Positions 33,422-43,215 of a stretch of 64,000 nucleotides of DNA are shown here, in pieces. Within the stretch, counting starts at the first letter, position 1. Every line of letters begins with the position of its first letter. The notes under the pieces are model-generated. The model did not search any database and was not told the origin of the DNA. It worked only from the letters and a program-made list of their open reading frames with translations. A program made the translations under genes and the position numbers. Source of the DNA: an uncultured Tenacibaculum sp. (GTDB lineage: Bacteria > Bacteroidota > Bacteroidia > Flavobacteriales > Flavobacteriaceae); contig NZ_CANMLT010000003.1 in NCBI RefSeq assembly GCF_947498805.1, positions 62,001-126,000 on the forward strand, read 5' to 3'.

Positions 33422-34732
33422 TTATCCTCCAAAGTCGTCAAAACGAATGTTTTCATCTGGAATACCAAAATCTTCACCCATTTTTTGTACTGCTTTGTTC
33501 ATTAACGGTGGCCCACAGAAATACAATTCAATATCTTCTGGTGAATCATGTTTGCTTAAGAATTGTTCAATAACACAATTATGAACAAATCCAACAAATC
33601 CGTCTCCTTCTCCTTCTAAATTCTCTTTCACTTTCCAGTTATCTTCTTCCAATGGTTCAGATAATGCAATGTGGAATTTAAAGTTCGGGAATTCTTTTTC
33701 TAATGCCCAGAAGTGATCTAAATAGAATAATTCACGCTTAGAACGACCTCCATACCAATAAGAAACCTTTCTTCCTGTTCTTAAGGTTTTGAATAAATGA
33801 TATAAGTGAGAACGCATTGGTGCCATACCTGCTCCTCCACCTACATACAACATTTCAGCTTCAGATTCATTAATAAAGAACTCTCCATAAGGTCCTGAAA
33901 TGGTTACTTTATCTCCTGGCTTTCTAGAGAAAACATAAGAAGATGCGATACCTGGATTTACATCCATCCAACCGTTCTTAGCTCTATCCCATGGTGGAGT
34001 AGCAATACGAACGTTTAACATAATCTCACGTCCTTCTGCAGGGTAAGAAGCCATAGAGTAAGCTCTTTCTACCAACTCATCATTCTTCATTACTAAAGGC
34101 CATAATCCAAATTTATCCCATTCTACTTGGAATTTATCTGGTGTTTCGTGCTCTTCTGGGTGTGCAGTAATGTCCATATCAGAGAACTTTACTTCACACT
34201 TAGGAATTTCAATCTGGATATATCCACCAGCTTTGTAATCCATATCTTCAGGAATCTCAACAACGAATTCCTTGATAAAAGATGCTACGTTATAGTTACG
34301 TACTACCGTTGCTTCCCATTTCTTAATTCCAAAAATTTCTTCTGGAATAGAAATATCCATGTCTTGCTTTACTTTAACCTGACATGCTAAACGAATACCA
34401 TGAGCTAATTCTTTACGTGTAAAGTGTGGTGTTTCTGTTGGTAAAGCTTCACCTCCACCAGCATTTACATGACACTCACATTGTACACAAGATCCACCAC
34501 CCCCACATGCAGATGGTAAGAAAATCTTTTCGTTACCTAAAGTAGATAATAATGTACCCCCTGAAGCAACTTCTATTGTTTTATCACCGTTAATCGTAAT
34601 CTTTACAGGACCAGACGGTGCTAATTTCTCTTTTACAAATAATAACAACCCTACTAAAACTAATAAAATTGCTAAGAATGCTACTACAGTTACAGCTACT
34701 GTACCTCCAGTACTTACTTCTAAAAACATCAT
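33422..34732 (-). CDS. nqrF: Na+-translocating NADH:quinone reductase subunit F
   Basis: The 436-residue subunit takes electrons from NADH. It has one N-terminal membrane helix (about 10-33), a 2Fe-2S ferredoxin domain with C76, C82, C85 and C117 (SACGGGGSCVQC, RLACQV), then FAD- and NADH-binding domains (about 135-436) with RAYSMASYP, YVGGGAGMAPMRS and YFCGPPLMNKAV. It is the last gene of the six-gene operon and overlaps the nqrE stop by one base. A strong terminator follows. Confidence 0.97.
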   Translation of the reverse strand: MMFLEVSTGGTVAVTVVAFLAILLVLVGLLLFVKEKLAPSGPVKITINGDKTIEVASGGTLLSTLGNEKIFLPSACGGGGSCVQCECHVNAGGGEALPTETPHFTRKELAHGIRLACQVKVKQDMDISIPEEIFGIKKWEATVVRNYNVASFIKEFVVEIPEDMDYKAGGYIQIEIPKCEVKFSDMDITAHPEEHETPDKFQVEWDKFGLWPLVMKNDELVERAYSMASYPAEGREIMLNVRIATPPWDRAKNGWMDVNPGIASSYVFSRKPGDKVTISGPYGEFFINESEAEMLYVGGGAGMAPMRSHLYHLFKTLRTGRKVSYWYGGRSKRELFYLDHFWALEKEFPNFKFHIALSEPLEEDNWKVKENLEGEGDGFVGFVHNCVIEQFLSKHDSPEDIELYFCGPPLMNKAVQKMGEDFGIPDENIRFDDFGG

Positions 34733-35490
34733 TATTCTGTAATTTTTTTAGTGTTATCTGCTAATTTTTCAGCATCCTCTTTCAACTCTTCCTCCTTTAC
34801 CTCTGCCTTCTCTTCTACTTCCTTCTTAACTTCAACTACAGCTTCTTTTGGAGTTTCCTTCTTTTCTTCATCACCTCCTGTTAACATTCCTCCGAAACTC
34901 ATAAATCCAATTGCCATTAAACCTGTAATGATAAAAGTAATTCCAAGTCCTCTTAATGCTGGTGGCACAGATGAATATCTAATCTTTTCACGGATCGCAG
35001 CAATTGTTAAAATTGCTAAAAACCATCCGATACCAGAACCTACACCGTAAACAACTGATTGACTTAACGTAGGAATCTCACGAGATTGCATAAATAAAGA
35101 ACCTCCTAAAATTGCACAGTTTACAGCAATTAATGGTAAGAAAATACCTAAAGAGTTATATAATGCTGGCGCAAATTTCTCTACAATAATTTCTACTAAT
35201 TGTACCATTGTTGCAATAGTTGCAATAAACATGATAAATGATAAGAAACTTAAATCATAGTCTGCATATTCCTCTCCTAACCAAGATAAAGCTCCTGGTT
35301 GTAATATATATTGATCTAACAACCAGTTGATAGGTACTGTTACTGCAAGTACAAAAATTACAGCAGCTCCCATACCAACAGATGTTGATACTTTTTTAGA
35401 GATTGCAAGGTAAGAACACATTCCTAAGAACGTAGCAAATACCATGTTATCTATAAAAATCGATTTGAAAAATAATTCTAATAATTCCAT
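34732..35490 (-). CDS. nqrE: Na+-NQR subunit E with a charged C-terminal tail
   Basis: The 252-residue subunit has six membrane helices in its first 205 residues and is related to NqrD. Cysteines in GMCSYLAIS and NCAILG are at the places that hold the intramembrane iron site shared with NqrD. After about residue 205 it carries a highly charged tail of about 45 residues ([16 protein letters not shown], then further Glu/Lys repeats). Usual NqrE is about 200 residues and ends near the last helix, so the tail is an addition. It lies between nqrD and nqrF. Confidence 0.96.
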   Translation of the reverse strand: MELLELFFKSIFIDNMVFATFLGMCSYLAISKKVSTSVGMGAAVIFVLAVTVPINWLLDQYILQPGALSWLGEEYADYDLSFLSFIMFIATIATMVQLVEIIVEKFAPALYNSLGIFLPLIAVNCAILGGSLFMQSREIPTLSQSVVYGVGSGIGWFLAILTIAAIREKIRYSSVPPALRGLGITFIITGLMAIGFMSFGGMLTGGDEEKKETPKEAVVEVKKEVEEKAEVKEEELKEDAEKLADNTKKITE

Positions 35491-35543
35491 ATTCTATATT
35501 TTTTCTCTTTTAAACCTTAAATAACTAAGGTTTAACAAAGAGT

Positions 35544-36188
35544 TTAATCCTCGATTAATGCTTTATTTCTTGAACGTTGAACCCAAATAATAATACCTAC
35601 AACGATTAATGCCATTGGAGGCATAATCATAAATCCATTATTTTCATATCCAAATGCGTACAACCCTGTTTTTTCAACAGAATCTCCTAAAACTGGATAT
35701 CCAAATAAAGTTCCTGATCCTAATAATTCTCTGAAAAATGCAACAATTATTAAAATCACTCCATATCCTAAAGCATTACCAATTCCATCTAAGAACGATC
35801 TCCATGGCCCGTTTCCTAAAGCAAATGCTTCAAAACGTCCCATAATGATACAGTTTGTAATAATAAGTCCAATAAAAGCTCCTAATGTTTTACTCAATTC
35901 ATAAGCAAAAGCTTTTAGCACTTGATCAACTATAATTACTAAAGTTGCTACTACAATTAACTGAACAATAATTCTAATTTTTGAAGGAATAATATTTCTC
36001 ATTAAAGAAATAACAACATTTCCTGCTCCTAAAACAAATAATACAGATATTGCCATTACAACTGCAGCTTTAAGCTCTGCTGTAATTGCTAATGCCGAAC
36101 AAATACCTAATACCTGAATGGTAATTGGGTTATTATCTGCTAATGGATCTTGAATTAATCCTGCGTCTTTTTTTGATAAAAGTCCCAT
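35544..36188 (-). CDS. nqrD: Na+-NQR subunit D
   Basis: The 214-residue subunit has six membrane helices. Cysteines in GICSALAIT (near 30) and NCIIMG (near 110) correspond to the iron ligands shared with NqrE. It lies 2 bp from nqrC in the operon. Confidence 0.96.
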   Translation of the reverse strand: MGLLSKKDAGLIQDPLADNNPITIQVLGICSALAITAELKAAVVMAISVLFVLGAGNVVISLMRNIIPSKIRIIVQLIVVATLVIIVDQVLKAFAYELSKTLGAFIGLIITNCIIMGRFEAFALGNGPWRSFLDGIGNALGYGVILIIVAFFRELLGSGTLFGYPVLGDSVEKTGLYAFGYENNGFMIMPPMALIVVGIIIWVQRSRNKALIED

Positions 36189-36190
36189 AT

Positions 36191-36931
36191 TTATTTTAAT
36201 GTTTTAAAGTAAGGTACATATTGTCTTAATTCAGACTTAATCATTGCAGAAACTCCATCTCCTGTAATCGTTGCTCCTGCGATTGCATCTACCTCATTAT
36301 CATTCTTATCTTGATTCTTTGGATCATTATTTCCTTTTGCTACTTTGATTCCAACGAATGATCCATCATTCATTAAATCTTCTCCAGCAAAATCATCCAT
36401 AAAATAACGTTGTTTGATGTTAGATCCTAAACCTGCTGTTTCTCCAGCATGATCAAAATAAACACCTTGAACAATCATCTTTTCATCCATGGCTACATAA
36501 CCCCAAATTGCATCCCAAAGACCTTTACCTCTAATTGGAGCAATGTAAAATGTTTTACCATCTTTTTCTCCAACAAATAAAGGTAACTTACGAGTTTTAC
36601 CATCTTTAGCTGCTGTTTGTTGCTTCTTTACATCAATTAAATATGCTTTTGCATCTTCAGTTACGTTCTCTCCTTCGATAACTAACTGTTTTTTGATGTA
36701 CTTTGAAAACTCCTCTGCTACTTTGTCTTTTGATACAAAAATTGCGCTGCTCTCATCATTGTCATTCACTCCCATTGCATACAAAATATTTTGTTGCTTC
36801 TCGATACGCTTATTAGCATCGATTGTAGGACGAAGTGATGATGCTGTAAAAGCTAATAAAGCTCCTACTACTAATACCATTCCTATTGCGAAAAGTACCG
36901 TATATACATTACCTTCTGTTTTCTTACTCAT
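36191..36931 (-). CDS. nqrC: Na+-NQR subunit C, FMN-bearing
   Basis: The 246-residue subunit has one N-terminal helix (about 10-30) and an FMN-binding domain. IAGATITGDGVSAMI near residue 218 is the flavinylation motif; the final Thr should carry covalent FMN attached by ApbE. No apbE gene is in the window. It is in operon with nqrB (2 bp gap). Confidence 0.96.
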   Translation of the reverse strand: MSKKTEGNVYTVLFAIGMVLVVGALLAFTASSLRPTIDANKRIEKQQNILYAMGVNDNDESSAIFVSKDKVAEEFSKYIKKQLVIEGENVTEDAKAYLIDVKKQQTAAKDGKTRKLPLFVGEKDGKTFYIAPIRGKGLWDAIWGYVAMDEKMIVQGVYFDHAGETAGLGSNIKQRYFMDDFAGEDLMNDGSFVGIKVAKGNNDPKNQDKNDNEVDAIAGATITGDGVSAMIKSELRQYVPYFKTLK

Positions 36932-36933
36932 AA

Positions 36934-38139
36934 TTAGGCAGTTTTAACTTTAGCTCGTTTTAATCTTCTCTTTACATTCCCTTGAACCACATAGTGATCA
37001 ATGGTTGGAGCAAAAACGTTCATTAATAAAATAGCTAACATTACTCCTTCTGGATATGCTGGATTGAATACACGAATCATAATTGAAATAAACCCAATAA
37101 AGAAACCATAAATCCATTTCCCTCTATTTGTTTGTGCTGCAGATACAGGGTCAGTTGCCATATATACTGCTCCAAACGCGAAACCTCCAATTAGCAAATG
37201 CTTCCAAAAATCTAAACTCATTAATCCGTAGAACTTACTAGTTTCACCAATTAATCCAGAATCAGCTACTAGATTAAAGATGAATCCCATTGCTAAAGCT
37301 CCTATTACTGAAGAAATCATAATTCTAGCACTTCCAATTTTTGTAAGGATTAAGAATAATCCTCCCAATAAGATTAGTAATGTAGATGTTTCTCCAACTG
37401 AACCTGGTACAAAACCAAAGAACATATCTGAAACAGAGAAATTAGGTGCTGCGTTTTGTGCTAAGCTTCCTAAAATAGTCTCTCCAGAAATAGCATCTGC
37501 AGTTCCTGCTTTTTCAACAGCTCCATGTACCCATACTTTATCTCCAGACATCCATGTTGGATATGCGAAGAATAAGAATGCACGAATTGTTAATGCTGGG
37601 TTTAAAATATTCATTCCTGTACCACCAAATACTTCTTTACCAATAACAACTCCAAAAGCAACTGCTACTGCTAACATCCATAATGGTAAATCTATTGGTA
37701 CGATTAACGGAACTAACATTCCTGTTACTAAGTATCCTTCTTCTACTTCATGTCCTTTAATTACTGCGAAAATAAATTCGATAACTAAACCAACTAAGTA
37801 TGATACAATTACTAATGGTAAAATCTTCTTTAAACCGATGAAGAAATTATCCATATTCCAGAAGTCTCCACTAAAGAAAGACATTCCTTCTGTAAATCCA
37901 TTGATTGCCGCGTTGTGCTGGTAACCTGCATTAAACATTCCGAAAATTAAACACGGAACTAATGCCATGATTACGATGTTCATCGTACGCTTTAAATCAT
38001 CTGCTGCCTTGATGTGAGTTCCTCCATGAGTAATCTCATTAGGCAAATATAAAAAGGTGTGGATTGCGTTAAACGCAGGTGCCATCTTAGTACCTTTATA
38101 TTTTTCCTTTAAATTATGTAAGTTTTGTTTTAAGCCCAT
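36934..38139 (-). CDS. nqrB: Na+-NQR subunit B
   Basis: The 401-residue membrane subunit has about ten helices and forms the sodium path and riboflavin site. DAISGETILGSLA near residue 220 occupies the position of the flavinylated Thr motif of NqrB (SGAT in Vibrio), here SGET with the Thr kept. It starts 3 bp after nqrA ends. Confidence 0.96.
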   Translation of the reverse strand: MGLKQNLHNLKEKYKGTKMAPAFNAIHTFLYLPNEITHGGTHIKAADDLKRTMNIVIMALVPCLIFGMFNAGYQHNAAINGFTEGMSFFSGDFWNMDNFFIGLKKILPLVIVSYLVGLVIEFIFAVIKGHEVEEGYLVTGMLVPLIVPIDLPLWMLAVAVAFGVVIGKEVFGGTGMNILNPALTIRAFLFFAYPTWMSGDKVWVHGAVEKAGTADAISGETILGSLAQNAAPNFSVSDMFFGFVPGSVGETSTLLILLGGLFLILTKIGSARIMISSVIGALAMGFIFNLVADSGLIGETSKFYGLMSLDFWKHLLIGGFAFGAVYMATDPVSAAQTNRGKWIYGFFIGFISIMIRVFNPAYPEGVMLAILLMNVFAPTIDHYVVQGNVKRRLKRAKVKTA

Positions 38140-38142
38140 ATC

Positions 38143-39495
38143 TTATCCTAATTCTTCTCTCATTAAATCTAACCCTTCACGAATTATCTTTTGGTGAGGT
38201 TGTTTAGATACACAAATAAATTCTGTTAATGCAAAATCTTCAGGTGCAACTTCATAAGCTCCTAACCCTTCCATTTCGTCAAGGTCTTTATACATACAAG
38301 CTTTTAATAATTGCATCGGATAGATATCTAACGGAAATACTTCTTCATAAGAACCAGTAACCACAAATGCTCTATGTTCTCCGTTTGTATTTGTATTTAA
38401 ATCGTATTTTTTCTTCGGATTTAACCAAGAAAATGTAAAAGCTCTAGAAGTAGAAACTTTATCGAAAATAGGCTTATTCCATCCAAAGAATTCATAATCG
38501 TTTCCTTCAGGAATTGCCGTTACAATATTTTCATAGTATCCTAAGAAGTCATCTTCACTAACTTGCTCTCCGCTTAATACATTACCACTAATTACACGAG
38601 CGTTATCTGCATCTAAATTTCCTTTTACAAGATCTCCAATTTGTGCTCCTGCTACTGCAGTTACATATTGTGGCTTGTTAAATTTAGAACCTGCTAATGC
38701 AATTGTTCTTGTAGCATTGAACTTTCCAGTTAAGAATAATTCTCCCATTACCACTAAGTCTTGAGGAGCAACTACCCACACAACTTCTCCTTTGTTAATT
38801 GGATCTATTTGTGCTATTTGAGTACTTACATTTCCTACTGGGTGAGGCCCAGAAACTTTGTGCAACTCAACACCTTTTAAATCCTTGAAAGGAGATAGTG
38901 TTGAATTCTTTGCAATAGAAACATGAACTTTACCTTCAGTTAACTTTGTTAATGCTGTTAATGCTGCTTGTAATTCAGCTTCTTTACCCTTTAAAGCATA
39001 ATCGTAATCAGCTGCTAAAGGTGCACTAGCATATGCAGAAACAAAGATTGCTTTTGGAGCCTGATTAGGATTTGCAACAACATCATACGGACGCTGTTTT
39101 ACAAATGGCCAACAACCTGAAGCAAACAAGTGATTCTTCACTTCTTCTCCAGACATTGAACCTACCTCAACCTTTCCAAAGTCTTTGTATTCCTGCTTAC
39201 CATCAGCAGCAATCTTAATTGCTAAAACTTTTCTACGTGCTCCACGTACGATTTCCGAAACTTTACCACTTACCGGACTAGCAAATAAAACACGCTCATC
39301 ACCTTTATCATGAAAAAGTGCTTGACCTGCTTTTACTTCAGTACCTTCTTTTGCTAAAATTTTTGGAATTACGCCGTGAAAATCACTAGGCTTTACAGCA
39401 AAAACACTACCAAGGGAAAGTTCGGTAGTTACCTGCTCTGCTTCGCCAACGAGCTTGATATCAAGCCCCTTCTTTATACGGATGTCTTTTGACAT
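38143..39495 (-). CDS. nqrA: Na+-NQR subunit A
   Basis: The 450-residue soluble subunit has the N-terminal IRIKKGLDIKLVGEAEQ and the HDKGDERVLFASPVSGKV lipoyl-like segment typical of NqrA. It contributes to the ubiquinone or menaquinone side of the complex. It is the first gene of the operon nqrABCDEF, which pumps sodium out of the cell using NADH. TAAATTTG on the minus strand (39530-39537) provides the -7 element. Confidence 0.97.
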   Translation of the reverse strand: MSKDIRIKKGLDIKLVGEAEQVTTELSLGSVFAVKPSDFHGVIPKILAKEGTEVKAGQALFHDKGDERVLFASPVSGKVSEIVRGARRKVLAIKIAADGKQEYKDFGKVEVGSMSGEEVKNHLFASGCWPFVKQRPYDVVANPNQAPKAIFVSAYASAPLAADYDYALKGKEAELQAALTALTKLTEGKVHVSIAKNSTLSPFKDLKGVELHKVSGPHPVGNVSTQIAQIDPINKGEVVWVVAPQDLVVMGELFLTGKFNATRTIALAGSKFNKPQYVTAVAGAQIGDLVKGNLDADNARVISGNVLSGEQVSEDDFLGYYENIVTAIPEGNDYEFFGWNKPIFDKVSTSRAFTFSWLNPKKKYDLNTNTNGEHRAFVVTGSYEEVFPLDIYPMQLLKACMYKDLDEMEGLGAYEVAPEDFALTEFICVSKQPHQKIIREGLDLMREELG

Positions 39496-39529
39496 AGTAA
39501 CTATATATTTGATTTTCTAAAAAAACACG

Positions 39530-39537
39530 CAAATTTA
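39530..39537 (-). promoter_or_regulatory. -7 element of the nqr operon promoter
   Basis: TAAATTTG on the minus strand matches TAnnTTTG, 35 bp before the nqrA ATG. The -33 region is weak. Confidence 0.6.
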
Positions 39538-39618
39538 CAGATTTTGAATTTTTAAATTAAGCATTTAGATTTTTATCTTTTCTTGCTTCATTTATTTATA
39601 ATTATTCTAAATAAATAA

Positions 39619-39649
39619 TTTGTCTTTGGCGTGTATTTTGATACTTTTG
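39619..39649 (+). promoter_or_regulatory. Promoter of the T9SS plug gene, near-leaderless
   Basis: TTTG (39619-39622), 19 bp, then TACTTTTG (39642-39649) match the consensus in full. The ATG at 39656 starts 7 bp after the -7 box, about where transcription should begin. Confidence 0.75.
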
Positions 39650-39655
39650 TTTATT

Positions 39656-40873
39656 ATGATTAAAAATTTTGTTTACATTTTATTTTGGTTTACCGGTTTT
39701 GCTTTTTCTCAAAACATCAAAACCATTCAATTTAGACCCAAGCACACCCAAAATCAATATACTCCTATTGTTCGTTTAGGTCAGGTATTAGAACTTTCTT
39801 TTGATGACCTCGATGCAGACAGTAAAGAATACCAGTATAAAATTGAACATATGACACATGATTGGAAACCAAGCAGTTTGGCCACCAATCAATACATCAA
39901 TGGGTTTGAACAAATTGAAATCATCAATGTTAACAACTCTTTTAACACACTTCAAAACTACACACATTATGCTGTAGAAATTCCTAATCAAAATACAATC
40001 ATTACCAAAAGTGGTAATTATCTTGTTTCTATAATAGACGAAGATTACAATGTAGTTTTTACACGTCGTTGTGTTTTTTACGAAGACATAACTAGTGTTG
40101 GTGTTGCTGTATTCCCAAGTAGAAATGCCAGTGCCAATAACACACAGCAAACTGTTCAATTCACCGTTAATCATCAAGGATTAAACATCAACAATCCTTC
40201 ACAAGAGATTAACGCAGTTCTTTTTCAAAATCATAATTGGAATACAGTAATCGACAATATAGAACCCGTATTCATTAAGCCAAATCAATTAGTATATAAT
40301 CATACCGTAAAAACCAATTTTTGGGGAGGAAACGAATTTTTAAGCTTCGACAGTAAGCAAATTCGCAACACCAACTTTAACATTGCAAAAACAGAATTAA
40401 AAGACATTTATAACTCTTACCTATTTGTTGACGCAACAAGAGCGAATAAAATATATACCTACAACCCAGATATCAACGGACAGTTTGTAGTTAGAACTGT
40501 AGAAGGTAACGACAACAATACTGAAGCTGACTATTCTTTAGTTCATTTTTCTTTAGACATTTTTGAACCACTTGAAAACAAAGACATTTACGTTTATGGC
40601 GGCTTCAATAATTTTGAACTTTCTGAAGAAAACAAAATGTGGTATAACCCAAAAACCAAGCTTTATGAAGCCAACATTCTGTTTAAACAAGGTTTTTACA
40701 ACTACAATTATGTAACTCTTGATTCGAACAATACCCTCGATACAAACGAACTCAACGGGTCTTTTTACAAGACTGAAAATGAATACACTGCCATCATTTA
40801 TTACAGACCTTTTGGAGGCATTTATGACAGGGTTATTGGCGTAGGAAACGGATATTTTAACCAAAATCGATAG
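39656..40873 (+). CDS. Type IX secretion system plug protein (DUF5103)
   Basis: The 405-residue product has a signal peptide (about 1-19, ending FAFS). The rest matches the DUF5103 pattern: KEYQYKIEHMTHDWKPSSLATNQYINGF, then NSFNTLQNYTHYAVEIP, then a second beta-rich domain with a FNNFELSEENKMWYNPKTKLYEANILFKQGFYNY stretch. In Flavobacterium the protein of this family closes the periplasmic side of the SprA translocon. The ATG at 39656 was chosen because the upstream TTG start at 39620 lies in the promoter. apaG follows after about 43 bp. Confidence 0.85.
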   Translation: MIKNFVYILFWFTGFAFSQNIKTIQFRPKHTQNQYTPIVRLGQVLELSFDDLDADSKEYQYKIEHMTHDWKPSSLATNQYINGFEQIEIINVNNSFNTLQNYTHYAVEIPNQNTIITKSGNYLVSIIDEDYNVVFTRRCVFYEDITSVGVAVFPSRNASANNTQQTVQFTVNHQGLNINNPSQEINAVLFQNHNWNTVIDNIEPVFIKPNQLVYNHTVKTNFWGGNEFLSFDSKQIRNTNFNIAKTELKDIYNSYLFVDATRANKIYTYNPDINGQFVVRTVEGNDNNTEADYSLVHFSLDIFEPLENKDIYVYGGFNNFELSEENKMWYNPKTKLYEANILFKQGFYNYNYVTLDSNNTLDTNELNGSFYKTENEYTAIIYYRPFGGIYDRVIGVGNGYFNQNR

Positions 40874-40916
40874 CTACGGTGTTGGAATAAACCTAAAAAA
40901 ACTTTATTTTTATAGT

Positions 40917-41303
40917 ATGTTTCAACAAATCACTAAAGGCATAAAAATTTCTGTAAAGACCGTTTTCAACGGAGCTATCATTCGTGGTCATCAAAAATAC
41001 TTTGCTTTTAGTTATTATATTATGATTGAAAATAAATCAAAAGAAACCGTAAAACTTTTAGAGCGTTTTTGGACTATATTTGATGCATTAAATACTACCG
41101 AGTATGTAGAAGGAGAAGGTGTTGTTGGAGAAACCCCGGTTTTATTACCTAAAGATACATATAACTATAGATCTAACTGTTTTCTAATCTCTACAACTGG
41201 TGCTATGAAAGGAAATTACAAAATGATAAACATCAATACCAAAGAAGAATTCTTAGTAATCATCCCAACATTTCAACTAACATCAACTCCCACTCTTAAC
41301 TAA
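40917..41303 (+). CDS. apaG: ApaG-family protein
   Basis: The 128-residue product is a single fibronectin-like beta domain with the ApaG motifs FAFSYYIMIENKS and EGEGVVGETPVLLP, followed by YRSNCFLISTTGAMKGNY. ApaG is linked to diadenosine tetraphosphate and cobalt resistance in enterobacteria; its biochemical role is still not settled. In the same direction as the plug gene, and 5 bp before a DUF3667 gene, so it is probably co-transcribed with that gene. Confidence 0.92.
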   Translation: MFQQITKGIKISVKTVFNGAIIRGHQKYFAFSYYIMIENKSKETVKLLERFWTIFDALNTTEYVEGEGVVGETPVLLPKDTYNYRSNCFLISTTGAMKGNYKMININTKEEFLVIIPTFQLTSTPTLN

Positions 41304-41308
41304 CACTA

Positions 41309-42418
41309 ATGATTAAAAAGAAAAGCGTAGTCCTTTACAAGGACCCAAACTGCTTAAACTGTGGATATCCTTTTACAAAAGAAGAAAAATTTTGTCCTGA
41401 ATGTGGACAAAAAAATAAAGGTTCTAAAATCACTTTTGTAAGCTTTATTAAAGAAGTTTTTAATGGCTTTTTCTCTTGGGATGCGAAATTTTGGAAAACC
41501 ATTATCCCTTTATTAATTTCTCCTGGTAAAGTTTCTAAAAACTATATCGAAGGTAAACGTGTAAGATACACCAACCCATTTCGATTTTACTTAACCGTTT
41601 CCATCTTATTTTTCTTGGTATTAGGATTGATAAACACCTATCAGAATTTTACTGATTTAAATAACGATACAGCTCCTGAACAAATCAGCTTTACTGATTC
41701 TACTAAAGAACTCACACAACAAGAACTTGACTCTATTAACAATGCTATTAAAGTCGGACTCGACAAAACACTAAAAGACGTTGACTCAACCACAAAAAAG
41801 CAAATCACAAAATTTATACCTCAACTCGATTCTACAGCTTTAAAACAAGGAAACCAAAAAAACGTTAACTTCAATTTTGGATCTAAAATCTCAAGAATGA
41901 AGAGTTATCAATATAAAAATCCACATACACCTACTCAAACTGCATTGGATAGTCTAAATATTGATAAAAGTTTTTTCAATAAGTTTCTATATACTAGAGT
42001 AAACGTAATTAACTCGTGGGAAAACTCCAATGGAAAGGTCTTTTTAAAACAACTTATCTCCTATGCTTCGGTTTCGTTGTTTATATTACTTCCAATTTTC
42101 ACTTTGTTTATTAAATTTGTTTATATCAGAAGAAAATTCACCTATGTTGAACATCTTGTTTTTGTATTCCATACTCAAACCGTCTTCTTCATTTTATTAA
42201 CCATTTTCTTACTCATTTATAACATCAATCATAATGAAAATGCTTGGTGGGTATTTAGTATTGCCTTTCTTGTATATCTCTTTTTAGCTATGAAAAGATT
42301 CTACAACCAAGGTTATATTAAAACGTTTATAAAATATTGGTTTGTAAACACCGTCTTTATAATGCTAGCTTCTATAGGTGTTGTAGTGATTTCTTTTGTT
42401 GCGTTTTTAATTTCATAA
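41309..42418 (+). CDS. DUF3667 membrane protein with N-terminal zinc ribbon
   Basis: The 369-residue product opens with a CxxC...CxxC zinc ribbon (NCLNCGYPFTKEEKFCPECGQKN, about 14-37). The conserved DUF3667 stretch SPGKVSKNYIEGKRVRYTNPFRFYL (about 71-95) follows, then about four or five membrane helices. A polar stretch of about 110 residues lies between the first helix and the rest. The function is unknown in the family. It is probably in operon with apaG and converges on the NRDE gene with a 2 bp gap. Confidence 0.88.
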   Translation: MIKKKSVVLYKDPNCLNCGYPFTKEEKFCPECGQKNKGSKITFVSFIKEVFNGFFSWDAKFWKTIIPLLISPGKVSKNYIEGKRVRYTNPFRFYLTVSILFFLVLGLINTYQNFTDLNNDTAPEQISFTDSTKELTQQELDSINNAIKVGLDKTLKDVDSTTKKQITKFIPQLDSTALKQGNQKNVNFNFGSKISRMKSYQYKNPHTPTQTALDSLNIDKSFFNKFLYTRVNVINSWENSNGKVFLKQLISYASVSLFILLPIFTLFIKFVYIRRKFTYVEHLVFVFHTQTVFFILLTIFLLIYNINHNENAWWVFSIAFLVYLFLAMKRFYNQGYIKTFIKYWFVNTVFIMLASIGVVVISFVAFLIS

Positions 42419-42420
42419 AA

Positions 42421-43104
42421 CTAAGCAGGAACTAAATCGTAGTATTTTAAAGACACCTCTTGTTTGGTTTTAGACACAGAAGTTACACTTACTGTTTCTA
42501 CCCGGCTACGTTTCATTTTTAGAGAAATCTCTGAGTTCCCTTTTGTTTCATCCTGATGAAATTTAACAATCTCATCTTGCTTGAAAGTTGGATTTTTCTG
42601 AATCCATTCAGCAAACCACTCCCTGCGCAATTGCTTTACATCATCGGTGTACAAAGTAGATGACGACCAAATTTTCGGTTCCTCTCCTAGTTCCTGAAAA
42701 TGTTTTTGTTCTCCGTCCCAAACCAATTCATAAGCTTTTAATCCTTCTTTCCAATCAACCAAAACAATTGTAAAAGGTTCTATTCCATTAAAATCGAAAT
42801 GATTAATAATTTCAACAGGATTATCTACTTTTAAAAGTTCTTTTACTATAACTCCCCTACTCATTCGATACGGTGCCTTTCTTTTGTGTTTTGTAAAACC
42901 ACCATTTAACAGACAAATTAACCGGTCTTTTTCACTTAAACCAATCCATGTACCTCCAGCCAATTCATCTTTTGGATAGGTAAGTTTTACCTCATCCTCT
43001 AGATATGCTTTGGGAGGGATTGTTTTTCTATTTGGGTCTTCATCTCTATTAGATGTCAATATAAAATCGTTATTTCCTAAAGGCAAATAAGTTACCGTGC
43101 ACAT
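42421..43104 (-). CDS. NRDE/TANGO2-family protein
   Basis: The 227-residue product carries the family signature NRDE (LTSNRDEDPNR, near 20), plus GGTWIGLS and LLNGG. The ATG at 43104 makes Cys the second residue (MCTVTYLPLG), which is conserved at the start of the family and could act as an N-terminal nucleophile. An in-frame start at 43209 would add 35 unrelated residues. Human TANGO2 is linked to lipid and heme handling; the bacterial role is not known. It is divergent from pruA. Confidence 0.85.
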   Translation of the reverse strand: MCTVTYLPLGNNDFILTSNRDEDPNRKTIPPKAYLEDEVKLTYPKDELAGGTWIGLSEKDRLICLLNGGFTKHKRKAPYRMSRGVIVKELLKVDNPVEIINHFDFNGIEPFTIVLVDWKEGLKAYELVWDGEQKHFQELGEEPKIWSSSTLYTDDVKQLRREWFAEWIQKNPTFKQDEIVKFHQDETKGNSEISLKMKRSRVETVSVTSVSKTKQEVSLKYYDLVPA

Positions 43105-43215
43105 AAAGTATTTCAATTTGCTAAATATAGACGAACAAATCGTCTGGTCATTACTAAAAATAAACTTAACTTTGTCTTTCAAAAGTAAATTTAATTTAAC
43201 AAACAACATACAAAA

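Noticed and set aside
37280..37924. Long plus-strand open frame of 214 codons inside nqrB
   Set aside because: It is antisense to a certain gene; its Pro/Ile/Thr/Lys-rich translation is the usual shadow of a membrane protein gene and shows no domain or promoter.
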